Below the pieces are notes generated by a model, which saw only the letters and a program-made list of their open reading frames with translations, was not told where the DNA came from and ran no database searches. A DNA stretch of 64,000 bases from Gonatopus flavifemur (lineage: Eukaryota; Arthropoda; Insecta; Hymenoptera; Dryinidae). Of the stretch, positions 1 to 11,601 are shown in pieces; within the stretch, counting starts at the first letter, position 1, and every line of letters begins with the position of its first letter. The stretch is from NCBI GenBank assembly GCA_018340375.1, contig JAFFJZ010000006.1:20094001-20158000 (forward strand). The letters run 5' to 3'. Both the position numbers and the translations under genes were made by a program.

Positions 1-154
1 ATGACTGACTGGATGGTCATCCATTGGGAACAACCGGACAATCATGGAACAATATTTAGCCAATTGTTCTTGAGGGAGGTTTGTTTCTGACACATGTGCC
101 AACCTTGGGACAAGCTTGGGTTTTTTTTTACAGTCTTGGCAATACCTGCATGGG
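1..154 (+). mobile_element. Right end of a CCCATG-type short inverted-repeat element, cut by the window edge
   Basis: This stretch matches the right end of the complete element at 56250-56998. Shared parts are the segment around ATTGGGAACAAC, the phrase CACATGTGCCAACCTTGGGA and the terminal GGCAATACCTGCATGGG. It ends with GGG at 154 and is followed by TA. An inverted copy lies at 31362-33185. It is non-coding. Confidence 0.8.
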
Positions 155-1061
155 TAAATCTAATGAAATCTACCCAAATAGCACTAAATGTCTCAGAAAT
201 ATTATGAATGTCTCATTTGAAATGTTCCCAGAAGTTTGCATAAATATACGTATACAATGTTTCATGCTAAATATTCTGACAATCTTCTCTTTGAAGTATC
301 GCATATATTAAATTTTGAAATGTTCTGACGATGGTATGATTAAAATATTCTGTGAATGAAACATTTTTCAAAGTCTGGGTCCAAGATGAAGTAGGAGACC
401 CTCTACCCGATCAGGGACCAGAACCCGATCATTTTCATTACTACATAAATTTACGAATAATTCAGCTAGAAGTTTCAGATGAAAGAATTAATTTTCGATC
501 CAATAATTACAAAACATGTTTTGGTTGAACCACAACTAAACCACAAAAAAGCCTAGAATATAAGGACTGATCGGGTGGTATAGGGTCTCTTACCTTACCC
601 TAACAGCACATCCACCGATTTCTACGTCGCATCTCCGTGGAATTTAATCGTTGATAAATGGTGGACGTGTATAGAACGTGGACGAACGAAGATTCCACGT
701 GGAGGCAACCCCCAATAAAAATATTTCTCTTCAAAATTCTTCAAAACTCATCAGATTTTTCTACATAACTGTCAGATTTCGGACGCTTTGAGAAATTTGC
801 AGAATTTTTAACCATAAATATTACTCTACAAATTTCTGCATTACTCTGCAAAATTGTACATAATTCTTCCAATCTTCGTAATATTTTATGAATTTCTCCA
901 CAAAATTCGTACAAAACTCGCCAAATCTCCATATTACATTGAATACTTCTCTGCATACTTTTGCATTACTCTACAAATCTCTGTTTTATCTATTCACTTT
1001 TGCTTGAGAAGAAAAATTTTTGTTCAGAGTTTATCTCTACAAATCTCCTTCCAGTTCGACT
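155..1061. other. AT-rich repeat-derived sequence, no gene seen
   Basis: Positions 180-360 carry degenerate AATATTCTGACAAT words like those at 5.1-5.8 kb. Positions 720-1060 are a run of degenerate ACTCTGCAAATTTCTGCA words on both strands. Open frames here are short and repetitive in composition. Positions 380-600 show two loosely inverted segments (GGGACC...GGGTCT around 405-590) that may be ends of another element. Confidence 0.4.
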
Positions 1062-1190
1062 TGAATGACATTACGGAAGAGACACCACATCGAAAGTCCA
1101 TTTTTAGGAACTTTCCTCAGTGAGGATTGAACCCGGGTCCTGCGAGTGAGAAGCAAAGCCTCTATCACATCAGCGGATCTCCGAGATGAC
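1062..1190 (-). repeat. tRNA-derived SINE-like segment, copy 1
   Basis: Read on the minus strand, the segment has an A-box-like GATGTGATAGAGG and a B-box-like GGTTCAATCC (near 1126-1135). These are followed by CTCACTGAGGAAAG and a tail ending in TGTCATTCAAG. The copy at 5270-5400 shares both the tRNA-like head and this tail. It is not a functional tRNA, because no cloverleaf closes with normal stems. A related head lies at 4930-4985 on the plus strand. Confidence 0.6.
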
Positions 1191-1260
1191 TACAATAATC
1201 TCAAAGTATCACTTATGGGAATCATCGCGATGGAAAATTTTGAAAAATTCGTTTTCGTGA

Positions 1261-1640
1261 GGTATAGACCAATCAATTCAGAATCTTCTGAAACGAAAAA
1301 TGAATAGGTCGTGGGAGAGGGGATTTTTTTGACCTCAACTTGTAAATTTTTCCAAGTGCTGAGTCAAATCGATAGAAAATTTTGAAAGTTCGTCCCTGTA
1401 AGATATAGACCAATCGTTTCAGAATCTTATGAAACGAAAAATGAGTAGATCGTGGGGGAAAGGTTTTTTTCGACCTTGACTTGTAAATTTTTCCAAGTGC
1501 TGGGTCAAATCGATAGAAAATTTTAAAAAATTCGTTCCCGTCGGATATAGACTAATCGATTCAGAATCCTCCGAAAGGAAAAATGAGTGGGTCGTGGGAG
1601 AGAGGTTTTTTCGAGGCCTACTAGTGAATTTTACTTGAGT
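1261..1640. repeat. Tandem repeat of about 141 bp, nearly three units
   Basis: The phrase TATAGACCAATCNNTTCAGA starts near 1263, 1404 and 1545, giving a unit of about 141 bp. Each unit also contains a form of GGTCGTGGGAGAGAGG, a T-run, CTTGTAAATTTTTCCAAGTG and TCAAATCGATAGAAAATTTT. Single diverged units sit beside the tRNA-like segments at 4830-4925 (inverted) and 5475-5590, so unit and tRNA-like head travel together as one composite repeat. Confidence 0.75.
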
Positions 1641-2890
1641 TGTTTTGAGTCGATTGAAAAATTTGAAAAAATTCACTTTATCTCCGCAAATGCGATTTGA
1701 GAAAAATGTATGAATTTGTATAGAAAACTCGACTCTCCGCCACAAGCCGTAATATTCTTGGAATAGACAAATAAAGAGAAAATTCAAATTTTTTTCTGCA
1801 AATGTAGTTTGCAGAGAAATGTATGAATTCGTGGAGAAAATTTCTTTCCTCGTCAAATGTTTCCACCATTCATCAAGTAGAAAAATGTTGAGAAAATTCA
1901 ACATTTCTCAACAAAACAAATTTGGCCAATAAGCTGGAAATGTACAGAAAAACCTTTACTGGCAATAGAAATTTTCAGAAATATGCAGAATTTCACAGAG
2001 TTTTGGAAGATGAATCTGTTGAAAAAATTCTTTCTTTCCCCAAGAATTGCGATAATGAAGTTTTGCAGAGAAATTGTTGAAGTTTTGAAGATAAATATTT
2101 CTATTGGGGTGGGTAGCTAGAAAGTTGGAGAAACATTATTTTGTTATTTATGCTAATCGATTCGAACTTATTCAGAAGTGTGAATATTAGTCCATTACAA
2201 AGATGTTCTCCTCAGATGGAATTTTCCTGTAAAAGAAAAATGAATAGGGTTTGCGAGAGAGGCAGAAGCGGCCTATGGCCTGTGCCAACGGCGCCATGGC
2301 GCAGAGGCGACAGGCCGTAAAAGGGCGGCAATGGGGTCGGAAAGAAATTTTTTTTAATTTTTATAATTCAAAAATCATTTTTAAGGGAATAGTAAATTCT
2401 AATCGATAAAAGAAAAATTTTTAGTAATGAATATTTTCGTGAAAAATGAATTGTTGCTGCCATATGAGGGGCGGCAAAAACCAAAGTCCACCTCTGGAGA
2501 GAGGATTTTTTCGATTTCAAACGCTCACTGAGAAGGAAAATTTGTTTTTGTGAATGAAAAATTTTGATCAACCAATTTTCCTTGTCAAAACAAATGCTTA
2601 TCTCACAGTGGAAGACAAATGGTTGGCCTGGAAACAAATCCCATCTTCTACCGGTAATCAAATTATTTCATTCCACTAAAAAAATCTGATTTATTACGCT
2701 GAAAAACACATGATTGATCAAGAAAATACCTACGCAGCCCAACTATTCAAAAAGGCCTTCTCAATGAATTCCTAGAATCGTTCATCCCTATGGAAACAAT
2801 TTTTCGAAATTCTTATATCAATTCATTCTGACGCTCGGTAAAATTTGCAAGAGGGCTCTTCAAAAAAAGCGGCTCTCAAGTGGTATTCAC
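1641..2890. other. Non-coding repeat-derived sequence with a short GC-rich patch
   Basis: Positions 1660-2130 contain degenerate TTTGCAGAAAATTT words. Positions 2265-2335 hold a GC-rich patch (CGGCCTATGGCCTGTGCC and CGACAGGCCGTAAAAGGGCGG) unlike its surroundings. No coding signal or complete element was recognised. Confidence 0.35.
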
Positions 2891-2894
2891 TTAA

Positions 2895-4094
2895 GGCCTT
2901 ATATCTGGTTGGAGCTCAAAAAAAAGGCCTTTTTTCATATTTTTTTTTGGAGCTCGTTTTCAAATTAGCATAAATAAATAATATATGAATCGATTAAGCA
3001 ACTCTTTGGGAATATAAAAAAATTTTTTTATTGGTGAAAATTTACAAAATGGCGGCTATTTGTCAATAAATGTAAAGCAGTATTTGAAAAAGTATCTCTG
3101 CGGGACGCAGTAGAAGTCCTCTGGATCACCTTCTCAAACAATAAAAAAAATTGTTCATCAACTACATGAGCTTTGCGGTTGAAGTACACACGATTATATT
3201 TTCAGGAATTTTCTTCGCAAAATGGCGGTTGTTCAAACAAAAAATTGCATTTTCGACGAAAAAAATCGACTTAAATTGTTTACAACTTTTTAAATTGTTT
3301 ATCGATCGTTAAAATCGTGTGTACTTCAACGGATAATCTAAGGAAGAAGCTACAGTTGAAATTTCAAGTCAATTGGATGAAAACTCATCGAGTTCTACTG
3401 CGTGCCGATTTCTAACCATAGGTTCCAGCAAAACCAGCCACCATTTTGCAAAAAATTTTCGATAAAAAAAGTTTGTCTCACTCTCGAAGAGCTGCTCAAT
3501 GGATTGGCGTATTGGTTGCTCATGATTATCATAACGGAATGCTCAAAAAAATTAATGAAAAAAGCTTTTTTTTTCAGAGAATAAGGGGGATATAACTCCC
3601 CCGAAGAGAACATGAAGCTTCAGCGAACGTTCAGATTAGATCTGTATAGATCGGATCGAAGGTTCATTAGAGCTAACTTTTAGATTCACAAACGTTTGAC
3701 AAAGGTTCTACGAACGTTGAAATGTCCGCCTCGGAATACGTTCAGGAAACATAGATGAAACGTTCGCTGAAGGTTCATCGAAGGTTTGAGGAAGCTCCAC
3801 AAAGATATCTATACTTAGATTAATTTATAATAATTTATGTTTAGTAATTAATTTATTTTTCATATAAATTCATCAAAATTAATATAAGTATAGATATTTT
3901 TGTGAAGCTTCGTTGAACCTTCGTTGAACCTTCAGCGAACGTTTCATCTATGTTTCCTGAACGTATTTCGAGGCGGACATTTCAACGTTCGTAGAACCTT
4001 TGTCAAATCTAAACGTTAGCTCTAATGAACCTTCGGCTCGATCTATACACATCTGATCTGAACGTTCGCTGAAGCTTCATGTTCTCTTCGGGCC
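2895..4094. mobile_element. Non-autonomous TTAA-flanked element, interrupted by a later insertion
   Basis: TTAA at 2891-2894 is followed by GGCCTTATATC. At the other end GATATAACTCC (3588-3598) is interrupted by the element at 3600-4092 and resumes as CC then TTAA (4095-4098). With the insert removed the ends read TTAAGGCCTTATATC and, inverted, TTAAGGGGAGTTATATC. The interior contains short ATGGCGG-type motifs and imperfect inverted segments but no long ORF. TTAA flanks fit piggyBac- or Kolobok-like insertion. Confidence 0.6.
3600..4092. mobile_element. Fold-back MITE, CCCGAAGAGAAC ends, 2-bp duplication CC
   Basis: The arms are roughly 200 bp each and highly similar. The left arm begins CCCGAAGAGAACATGAAGCT, and the right arm ends with its reverse complement. 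The centre is a short AT-rich loop around 3810-3890. CC flanks both sides (3598-3599 and 4093-4094). It inserted into the TTAA element at 2895-4094. Confidence 0.85.
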
Positions 4095-4098
4095 TTAA

Positions 4099-4807
4099 GA
4101 AGTAATATCACTTTGTGTCCAAAAAATTTTTAGTCATTTTCTAAGACGTGCCACAAACAATAGAAACATTTTCAGGATATGGGTTTTTTTTGCATATGAA
4201 AGTACTAGTCGTTCAGTACCAGAAACACATTTTGTTATATTTTTACAACACAAAATGGCGACACATCAGCGCACTGAAAAAAAGTCTGCAGGTCTTTCAC
4301 ATGGGCGTACCGCTGGAGGTCACAATTATGAATGTAGAACAAAAAACCAAAATTTTTCTGAAAAGATAGTCCAGAATCCAGAAATCTACGTAGGATTTTT
4401 TCGATATCAGCTTTTTTACCGATTTTATAGCCGATTTTTTCGAAAAGATCGAAAAAAGAATTTTTAAATCACGCCATTCTCTTCAAAATTTATTTTTCGA
4501 AAAAGTCCTACGTGGATAGCTAGATTTCCAGCTATATTTTGAGGAACTCTTTGATTTTTGGTTGTAGATTGAAAATTGTGACCTGTAGCGGTACGTTTGT
4601 TTCAACCATGAGAAAAAAAAATTTATTTTGACCGTACTATCATGCCGCCATTTTGGATTCAAAAAATTGAATAAAAAGTGTTTTTTGTACCCAAAGACTA
4701 GCACTTTCATATGCAAAAGACCCCATACATTTATAATTTTTTTTTGACTTCATGGCAACACTTTGAAAAAAACGTCAATTTTTCTGTCCACAAAGTGATA
4801 TTACTCC
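4099..4807. mobile_element. Non-autonomous TTAA-flanked element related to the one at 20925-22181
   Basis: TTAA lies at 4095-4098 and 4808-4811. The terminal repeats are GAAGTAATATCACTTTGTG and CACAAAGTGATATTACTCC. The interior shares phrases with 20925-22181: ATTTTATAGCCG, TGTGACCTGTAGCGGTACG and AAGACTAGCACTTTCATAT. The two halves are also loosely inverted copies of each other. It abuts the element at 2895-4094 and shares its TTAA. Confidence 0.8.
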
Positions 4808-4829
4808 TTAACATTTCAGAAAATTCTGA

Positions 4830-4990
4830 ATCGATTGGTATATATCCTACAGCAACGAATTCTCGAAGTTTTTCCATCGATCTTACACAGCACTTTGTAA
4901 ACTTTCAAAGTCGAGGTTGGCTTATATGATAGAAACCTTGACTCTCACTCGCAGAACCCCGGTTCAATCCCCACTGGGGGACTTCACATT
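4830..4990 (+). repeat. Composite repeat: diverged 141-bp unit plus tRNA-like head
   Basis: An inverted unit resembling 1261-1640 (GAATCGATTGGTATATATCC, then ATCGATCTTACACAGCACTT) is followed by CTCACTCGCAGAACCCCGGT and TTCAATCCCCACTGGGGGAC. The GGTTCAATCC B-box is intact. The order matches the copy at 1062-1640, which lies on the other strand. Confidence 0.55.
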
Positions 4991-5095
4991 CCAAATGTAA
5001 TATTCTGACAATATTGCAAGGACATCCGGTGCTATGTGGATATGTGGATCTCTTGAGATATATGTGGACCTCTTCAGATCTAAACTTTGGCAAAA

Positions 5096-5778
5096 ATCAC
5101 ATAGCACGGAATGCCTCAATGACGTTGCTAGAATATCATATTTGAAATATGCAATATTCTGACAATATTGCTGAGATCATCTCAGGGATATTTTATACGG
5201 GAAAACATCTCATAATTACGTGTATCAACAATGGTACGAAATACTGCTTTTGGTAAGAAAAAAATGATTTGAATGACTTTATGGGAGAAATATACATTGA
5301 AAGTCGATTATTGGGAAAGTTCCCTCAGTGAGGATCGAACCCCAGTTCTCCGAGTCATAGACAACGCCTCTATCACCTGAGCTAATCATTGAGATTGAGA
5401 TGCTCTCAATGCCCTCAAAGTGCCACTCTTTGTCATCATAATAATGTGTTTCCCGATAAATTTGTTCACGTGGGACATAGACCAATCAATTAAGGATCCT
5501 CTGAACCTGAAAATGGAATAGGTCGTGCGAGAGAGGTTTCTTTCGCCCTCGACTTGTGAATTTTACCAAGTACTGGGTCTGATGAATAAAAATTCTTACT
5601 GTCACATAAAATATTGCTACCGAAATATTCCCAGAACATTGCAGAATATCATACGTGCAATATTTCAATTGCAAGATTCTCAGAATATTTGTTATGAAAT
5701 ATTCTATCCGTAATATCTATGGAATCTCGTTGGAATATTTAACATAGAATATTATTGAGACATTGTGTGCTATGCGGG
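5096..5778. mobile_element. Element filled with AATATTCTGACAATATTG words
   Basis: The left end reads CATAGCACGGAATGCCTCAA from 5100. The right end reads TTGAGACATTGTGTGCTATG, then CGGG, ending at 5778. The inferred complete terminus is CCCGCATAGCAC, of which only the right copy is intact. The interior has degenerate AATATTCTGACAATATTG words in both orientations. The right end of a second copy lies just upstream, at 4998-5036 (GGACATCCGGTGCTATG). A SINE-like segment is nested at 5270-5400. Confidence 0.55.
5270..5400 (-). repeat. tRNA-derived SINE-like segment, copy 2
   Basis: On the minus strand, TTAGCTCAGGTGATAGAGGC (A-box) is followed by GGGGTTCGATCCTCACTG (B-box), then a tail sharing GACTTTCAATGT and AAAGTCATTCAA with copy 1 at 1062-1190. 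It lies inside the AATATT-word element. Confidence 0.65.
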
Positions 5779-6034
5779 TATCTAAAGATCTCCATTTTGC
5801 AAGAGATCTAGAATATATACGGGGATCCAAAAAGATATCTAGAGATCTCCAGAATTATTTTTGAATCTACCTTTGAAAACCTTTTTGGTTTCCTTCCAAA
5901 ATTGAAATCTTCAGATGTGGGTAGACATTAGAAAATCTCAGAAATGTTTTGCCAAAGTTGAAATCTTTGAATATAAATAGATATGAAAAGATTTTGTGGA
6001 GATTTTTGCCAAAATTTAGATCCGAAGAGATCTA
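5779..6034. repeat. Degenerate AGATCTCC word array
   Basis: Words such as AAGAGATCT, AGATCTCC and AAATCTTNGAAT recur in both orientations from 5779. The array resumes to the right of the inserted element (CATATATCTCAAGAGATCTA at 7771-7790) and also occurs at 5037-5090. Two later elements therefore interrupt one older array. Confidence 0.5.
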
Positions 6035-7768
6035 CCCTGGTAGAAATTCCCGCTAGTGAACTATGAGGCACTAATCAGTTCATCCTTTTTACTGGTGAGG
6101 CACTAGTCGGGAAAACATACCAGTAACCCACCGAGTATTTCAGTTAGAACCTTGCATTAATATTGCATCGATGTCGATGCGATCTTAAAATTACAAGTAA
6201 ACTGCAGCGATGTTACGTTGTCGGGTGATCTTTCAACGATATTTTTGCAAGTTACTTTTATAATATTGCATGTGTAAATTGAAAGACAAGTAAGTACTTT
6301 CAAGATCGCATCAATATCGCTGCAATGTTAATGCAAGGTTCTAACGGAAATGCTAAGTGGGAAATGGCAAGGGATGTAACGCTCTCACCAACGAGGAACC
6401 AATCAGGAAAACTAAGCAGGCACTGGCGAGTAACTGATGAAGCACTGAGCAGTAACTTGGGAGGAATTTGTTACACAGAGAAAAATTATACACAATGTCA
6501 ATTATACATGGATCATGATCGTATAAAGTTTTAAATGACTATAAAATGCTATCATTATTAGAATTTGAACTATTTATTACTATACTTGAACAATCATGTT
6601 ATTAACTATTCATCGTTCATTCGGTAAAAATATGTTGATTATTGCTCATTGATTGGGAAACTATGAATGTTGAATTTAATCTATAAAGTATGCAGGAATT
6701 TTATTCGACTGTTATATTAAATATATATGTTCAAGAGGCTTTATAAATTTATTTATTCGTTGAATTCATAAATAATTTTTCAAGATGAAAAATTCTCCAC
6801 TGATTTTTTTCTATTTTTCATGACTTGTAAGCAGATAATCTTTAAGAGTCCCTTTTATCCATGGAATGATTAAGAAATAAACATTTTTCACAAGGTCTGT
6901 CTCAGAGTATTGTTGTTGGATTTGCTTTCAATTCTACAGTGCATCTAGCAACAACATTGCCTTATCTAATAACAAGTGTGAATAATATTTTTTGCATTAC
7001 ATCGAGATTAAAACCCTCATCTTTCTTCATATCGTGTATACACGCAGTGAAAAGTTGCAGTTAGTCAACAGTTTTATCCTATTATTACTAATTAGTTCAA
7101 CTTAATAAATACAGAGGTGGGAAAATTATTAGAATAATTGTGATTTCCAAAATTGTTCCAACTTTCCTCTGAAGGAATGCAATCATTTATGGAGTACTGG
7201 TTTTATTTCTTGATATAAATGATTTGAACGAAGGAATATTCTATGATTGCTATATAACAATCTCATTTGTACAAAGTTCTTTTTCATTATGAGCATCTTC
7301 ATATGTCTTTGAATAACTAACAATGTGCAATATTTTGATATTAAGAACTGGTGTTTCATTGCATAAAATTGATATACACGACAAGGAATGATAGTTGAGT
7401 TACGATGAAACCCATAAAAATCCCGGTTGGAATTTGTTGTTAACTATTCTAAATTCCCAGCGGGGATCTATCCATGTCACATACCGTTTGGTTTGAGATC
7501 GAGGTGTTGAGATCATTGGAGTGAAAAAAAGATTGAAGAGAAAAATTGTTATAATAATTGACTCAGAAATGGAAGGATGAAAAACTATTATATCAACAAT
7601 CAAACAAAATAGTGCTCCACGGATGAATGCACAATCTGAGGCAAAAGTTGGAGTTATTTTTGGAAATAACAATTGCTCTAATAATTTTTACACCTCTGTA
7701 ATGATAAATAACTCACTAGTTTTACCCAAACAACACATAAGGAAGAACTTGTGACATTTCTACCAGGG
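6035..7768. mobile_element. Inverted-repeat element, CCCTGGTAGAAAT ends, 2-bp duplication TA
   Basis: The left end is CCCTGGTAGAAAT and the right end ATTTCTACCAGGG, flanked by TA at 6033-6034 and 7769-7770. Taking it out rejoins the AGATCT word array. The left 400 bases carry CACTAGTCGG, CAGTAACTTGG and GGCACTGGCGAGTAACTGAT words. The rest is AT-rich with no recognisable coding content. The ends resemble those of the element at 36777-37948. Confidence 0.75.
6143..6345. mobile_element. Fold-back insert inside the 6035-7768 element
   Basis: GTTAGAACCTTGCATTAATA at 6143 is matched by the inverse of TTAATGCAAGGTTCTAAC ending at 6345. A second inverted pair lies inside it (GATGCGATCTTAAAA and TTTCAAGATCGCATC). 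No clear flanking duplication was found. Confidence 0.65.
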
Positions 7769-7859
7769 TACATATATCTCAAGAGATCTACATAGATTTC
7801 ATTGGATCCGATTTCCTTTTCTCGGGGTATTTCTTGAATTATTGAATAATTCCTTGAGT

Positions 7860-8095
7860 TTAATTTTGGCATAAAGTGTCACTACTAAATTCATTATATC
7901 CTTTGATATCAGGCATAACACTCATTCTGTAACAGGGCAATATTGGATACTCGATTTAAAAAAAGAAAAAGGGAAACATTCTACGAAAAATTGGGTAATT
8001 TTTTGAGAACTAACTGTTTTTACGTTTTAGAAGTGATCGTTCTCTTTTGGAACTAACTTTTTGGTAATAACTGACCCTTATAATATGTTCTGATT
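7860..8095. repeat. Partial copy of the hAT-like element seen at 42499-43071
   Basis: The two copies share a diverged segment before TCATTCTGTAACAG, then GGGCAATATTGGATACTC, AAAAAGAAAAAGGGAAA, a TTTTTACGTTTTA stretch and AACTGACCCTTATA. This copy lacks the 210-bp insert present at 42695-42904 and so gives the empty site for it. The left end was not resolved. Confidence 0.75.
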
Positions 8096-8947
8096 ATAAA
8101 TATTGAGAGAATTGGATACGTTTTCGGTTGATCCATTATCGATCCGAGTTCCAGTAATTATGACTGACTGACTGACTATGACAGATCTATAGTTATGTGC
8201 GCGTCACATAGCTATAGAGTTTGGTCTGAGGACAAGCGGACAGACGGACAAAGAGCACTCGAAGCACTTCATCAGCTGGCTCTCGAGCCAGGCTTTTGGC
8301 ATCGAAGCATCCCGTCGCTCAAACACGCCATTAATGGGTTAGACTCCCTCAAGTACCAAGACACTCGGATTCCTCTTGTTCTTCAGCGTAGCTTCCAAAT
8401 CGATCTTACACGTTCATCTTTACTTCACCGGGTTCCACGTATCGTACCCTCGTATATTCGTTCCACATGGTTCACCCGAACCCGAATGGTATTGTTTCAT
8501 CTTTTTTTCCGCGGAATCCTACGATTGATCAATGAAAATTATAAAATTGCTCTCGAGTGGATTGAGCTTCCAAAGCTGAAAACGAATGCCCAAACTATGG
8601 GGTTTAATTTTGTCTGAATTTTTGAGGAAGTAGTTTCTCGAAATCTCCTTCCACGAGGGGACAAAAAAGTTCATAAAAGTCAACCGAAGTTCATTTGCGG
8701 ATAGAGGATGCATTGAAAGTTTATGTCAGAGAAGATTTGATAGATCGCTCGGAGAGGAGTTTCTTCATTTCTCGAGGAAAAATTTGTTGCAATGCATTTT
8801 ACAGTGAGCTTTACAGCGGACGAAACAATTGTGAATTATTAACCATAGGGAGGAAACGAATGTATCGAAAGATGCCATCATTTATTGAGGAGCGGCGATG
8901 GTAAAGTTAATTCAGAGTGGTCAGTTTTGCATCACCAACTGTAGCTA
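8096..8947. other. Non-repetitive stretch without a recognised gene
   Basis: It begins with a short TGAC tract near 8159-8176. An open frame at 8195-8617 (140 codons) is the longest here. Its product (HQLALEPGFWHRSIPSLKHA...) matches no family I recognise, and there is no convincing start context. No splice structure or transposon end was identified. Confidence 0.35.
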
Positions 8948-9467
8948 GGGTGACCAGATGATCGTTGAGGTGCAAAACCGGTACAGTTCCCTCAGAGTGG
9001 AAGAATATCCAAAATATAATCCATATATATATAATTTTTTATAAAATTCAACATGGCTTATATTCAAATTATATATAATTTTGAAAATGTTTCTATTCGG
9101 AACACTTTCTTTTTTTAAGGGAATTCCGAAGTTTCAAAATTACTACAATTTTCTCCCAGTTCGCTCATAGAAAAGAGAGGGATAAAATCGAGAGAGCTCA
9201 ATAAACATACTCTCTTTGTATCACAGAGACAATGCATGTATCTTCATCATTTTCAAAGAAGATTGCAGTGTGGGAGAAATTCAGAAATTTTTGGACTTCG
9301 AGGTGCCCTCGAAAGAACCGTTTGAGCATCAGTGTTTCTCTTTTCAGCATATTTTTCTTTTCATTTATTATCATGCAAATTTCATAGATTCTGAAAAAAC
9401 GGGGACATTTCGAATCCAAGCCGGGACGCTCCTCGATATTGTCAAAAACTGGGACGTATGGTCACTC
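8948..9467. mobile_element. Inverted-repeat element, GGGTGACC ends, TA flanks
   Basis: The left end is GGGTGACCAGATG and the right end reads ACGTATGGTCACTC, with TA at 8946-8947 and 9468-9469. The interior has GGGACATTTCG and GGGACGCTCC near the right end, words common in this type of repeat. The middle is AT-rich. It is non-coding. Confidence 0.6.
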
Positions 9468-9627
9468 TAACTATAGCCCAAAGGAAGCGTTCGAGTAGCT
9501 CAAAGTAGCCGATGAATTTTTGTAGGAGCCCAAAAGTGGCTCATCATCAAAATACATCAATGCTCTGTTCCATGATAAGATTTCCAAAAGTTCCATGAAG
9601 GATCATTTTGGACATACAGGATTATTA

Positions 9628-9735
9628 CCCTACAAAAAATGATTTCTTGCGTTTCAATGGGCCGTTGATGGTCCGGCAATGCCGTTGAAGAGCCATCACT
9701 GGCCCTTTGAAACACCAGCAGTCGTGTTTGCTGGG
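9628..9735. mobile_element. 108-bp MITE, CCC ends, 2-bp duplication TA
   Basis: CCCTACAAAAAATGATTTCT faces the inverse of GTCGTGTTTGCTGGG. The inner arms, GTTTCAATGGGCC and GGCCCTTTGAAAC, pair well. TA flanks at 9626-9627 and 9736-9737. Confidence 0.75.
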
Positions 9736-9798
9736 TAGATAAAGGTCAAAGTATGGTTGAATGATGTCTCAACCCATACATAAAACAGTCTGTACTGT

Positions 9799-9893
9799 GG
9801 GGTATCCTAGAAAATAGTGAATAACAGTCAAATTTGATCTTACCTTACATCAAAAGTCGTAATTTTGTATTATATTTTCTAGAATAATACCCC
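9799..9893. mobile_element. 95-bp fold-back MITE, GGGGTAT ends
   Basis: GGGGTATCCTAGAAAATA pairs with TATTTTCTAGAATAATACCCC, with a bulge of a few bases. No flanking duplication is clear. It is non-coding. Confidence 0.6.
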
Positions 9894-10852
9894 GTTGACT
9901 TATGATCGAAGAGGTTACAAAATCAGCTATAGCACATCTTGAAGAACAAGTTTGTGAAAAATTTGGATAGATACCATTACTAGGATCGTCAATAACGAGG
10001 AATCATTTTGGACACTTTTTCCCTATATTCTGAAACATTTTTCAGAGCAATTTCAGAGTAATTCAGAGGAAGTTAGAAACCTGCCAGATAGCGATACATC
10101 CTGAATCTCTTCAACTTTCATTGAATCTCTCTGGACTTTCTTGATCGAGGATTAGAAATTTTCAGACATGTTGGTGAATCTCTCTGAATTCTCTCATTTG
10201 GAATTCAAAGCTTCCTCTGAATCTGTCTGAATCTTTCAGGATCTTGCAGAATTTTATTTATTTATTTTTCAAAGCTTCTTCTGAATTTGTTCGAATCTTT
10301 CTGAATTTTTTTGAATCCCTCTGAATTATATTTATTCAACTCCGAAGCTTTATCTGAATTGGTCTGAATCTCTCTGAATTTCTTCAAATCTCTCCGGATC
10401 TCTCTGAATTCCTCAGAATTTTATCTATTTAATTTCGAAAATTTATCTCAATCTCTCTAAATTTTTTGGGATCTTTCAAAATCTTCCTAAATTTGGCTGA
10501 ATTTCTTTGAATCCCTCACAATGTCATCTATTCAGGTTCCAAACTTTCTCTGAATTTGTCTGAATCTCTCTAAATCTCGATGAATTCTTCTAAATTTCTC
10601 TGAATCTCATTTGACACTCCAATTCCCAATTTTCCCTCATTTACCAGGATCTGAAACTTTTTGGGATGTACTTCTTTCCGAACCTCTCTGAATTCCTCTG
10701 ACTCCTCCTTGGAACTTCAACGCACGATTTATGATAATTCACCTGCCCTTGAATCTCTCTGAAACTTTCCAGAATGCCTCTGAAATCTTGGACTAAAAAT
10801 TTCATTCAATCTATTCCTCTCTGAATTTCTCTGAATTCCTCTAAAAAGGAGA

Positions 10853-11074
10853 CCCTGTCACGATAATCCAGCTGGGATTCGACGTGGATTCCAGTTCCGG
10901 AATTTACCTGCGTTTCCAGCTGGGATTTCTATTTCCAGATGGAATCCCAGCTAGAATTTCAGATGGAATTTCTGATCCTAGGTGAAATCCCAATTGGAAT
11001 TGGAAATCCCACATGAAATTCAGTTAGGATTCTTAGCTGGCAACGCAGGTTCCAGCTGGATTTTTGTAACAGGG
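10853..11074. mobile_element. 222-bp element, CCCTGTNAC ends, filled with CCAGCTGGGATT words
   Basis: The left end CCCTGTCACGATAATCCAGC faces the inverse of GCTGGATTTTTGTAACAGGG. The interior repeats TTCCAGCTGGGATT and GGAATCCCAGCTAGAATT in both orientations. The flanking dinucleotides are GA and TA, so the duplication is imperfect by one base. Confidence 0.7.
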
Positions 11075-11601
11075 TACCGCACAATTTGTTACAATTGTTC
11101 ACCTGACTCCGAATATCTCCGAAATTCCCAGAATGTCTCTAAGATCATTGACTAAAAATTTTACGCAATCTATTTTTCTCTGAAACTTTCTGAATGCCGC
11201 TGAAATTTTGAATCAAGAATTTTACTCATCGCACTTTAAAAAATATTCGGGATTATCCCATACCTACGTGGAGGGAATTTCCTATACTTGTACGGGAGAA
11301 GCGAATTCCTGTACACGTATAGGAATTTTCACATAAAAATATACTAAAATCGCTGTTTTTATGGAATTTTTACTGCAGATTTATAGAATTTTTCCCAAAA
11401 TTTACGGGAAATTTTCTATCCATGTACGTGTTGGTTTTACTTCACATACACGTATGTGAAATTTTCCGTGAAAATTTTTCACGGTGTGTATTGTTTTCTG
11501 AATCTTCCTGAGTTTCTCTGAATCCCTCTGAAAAATCCACCGCCCAATTTTTCACAATTCACCTGTCTTCGAATGTCCCTGAAATTCCTGGAATATCTCT
11601 A

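Noticed and set aside
8195..8617. 140-codon plus-strand frame
   Set aside because: No family recognised, no start context or splice partner. Kept only as a note in the region entry.
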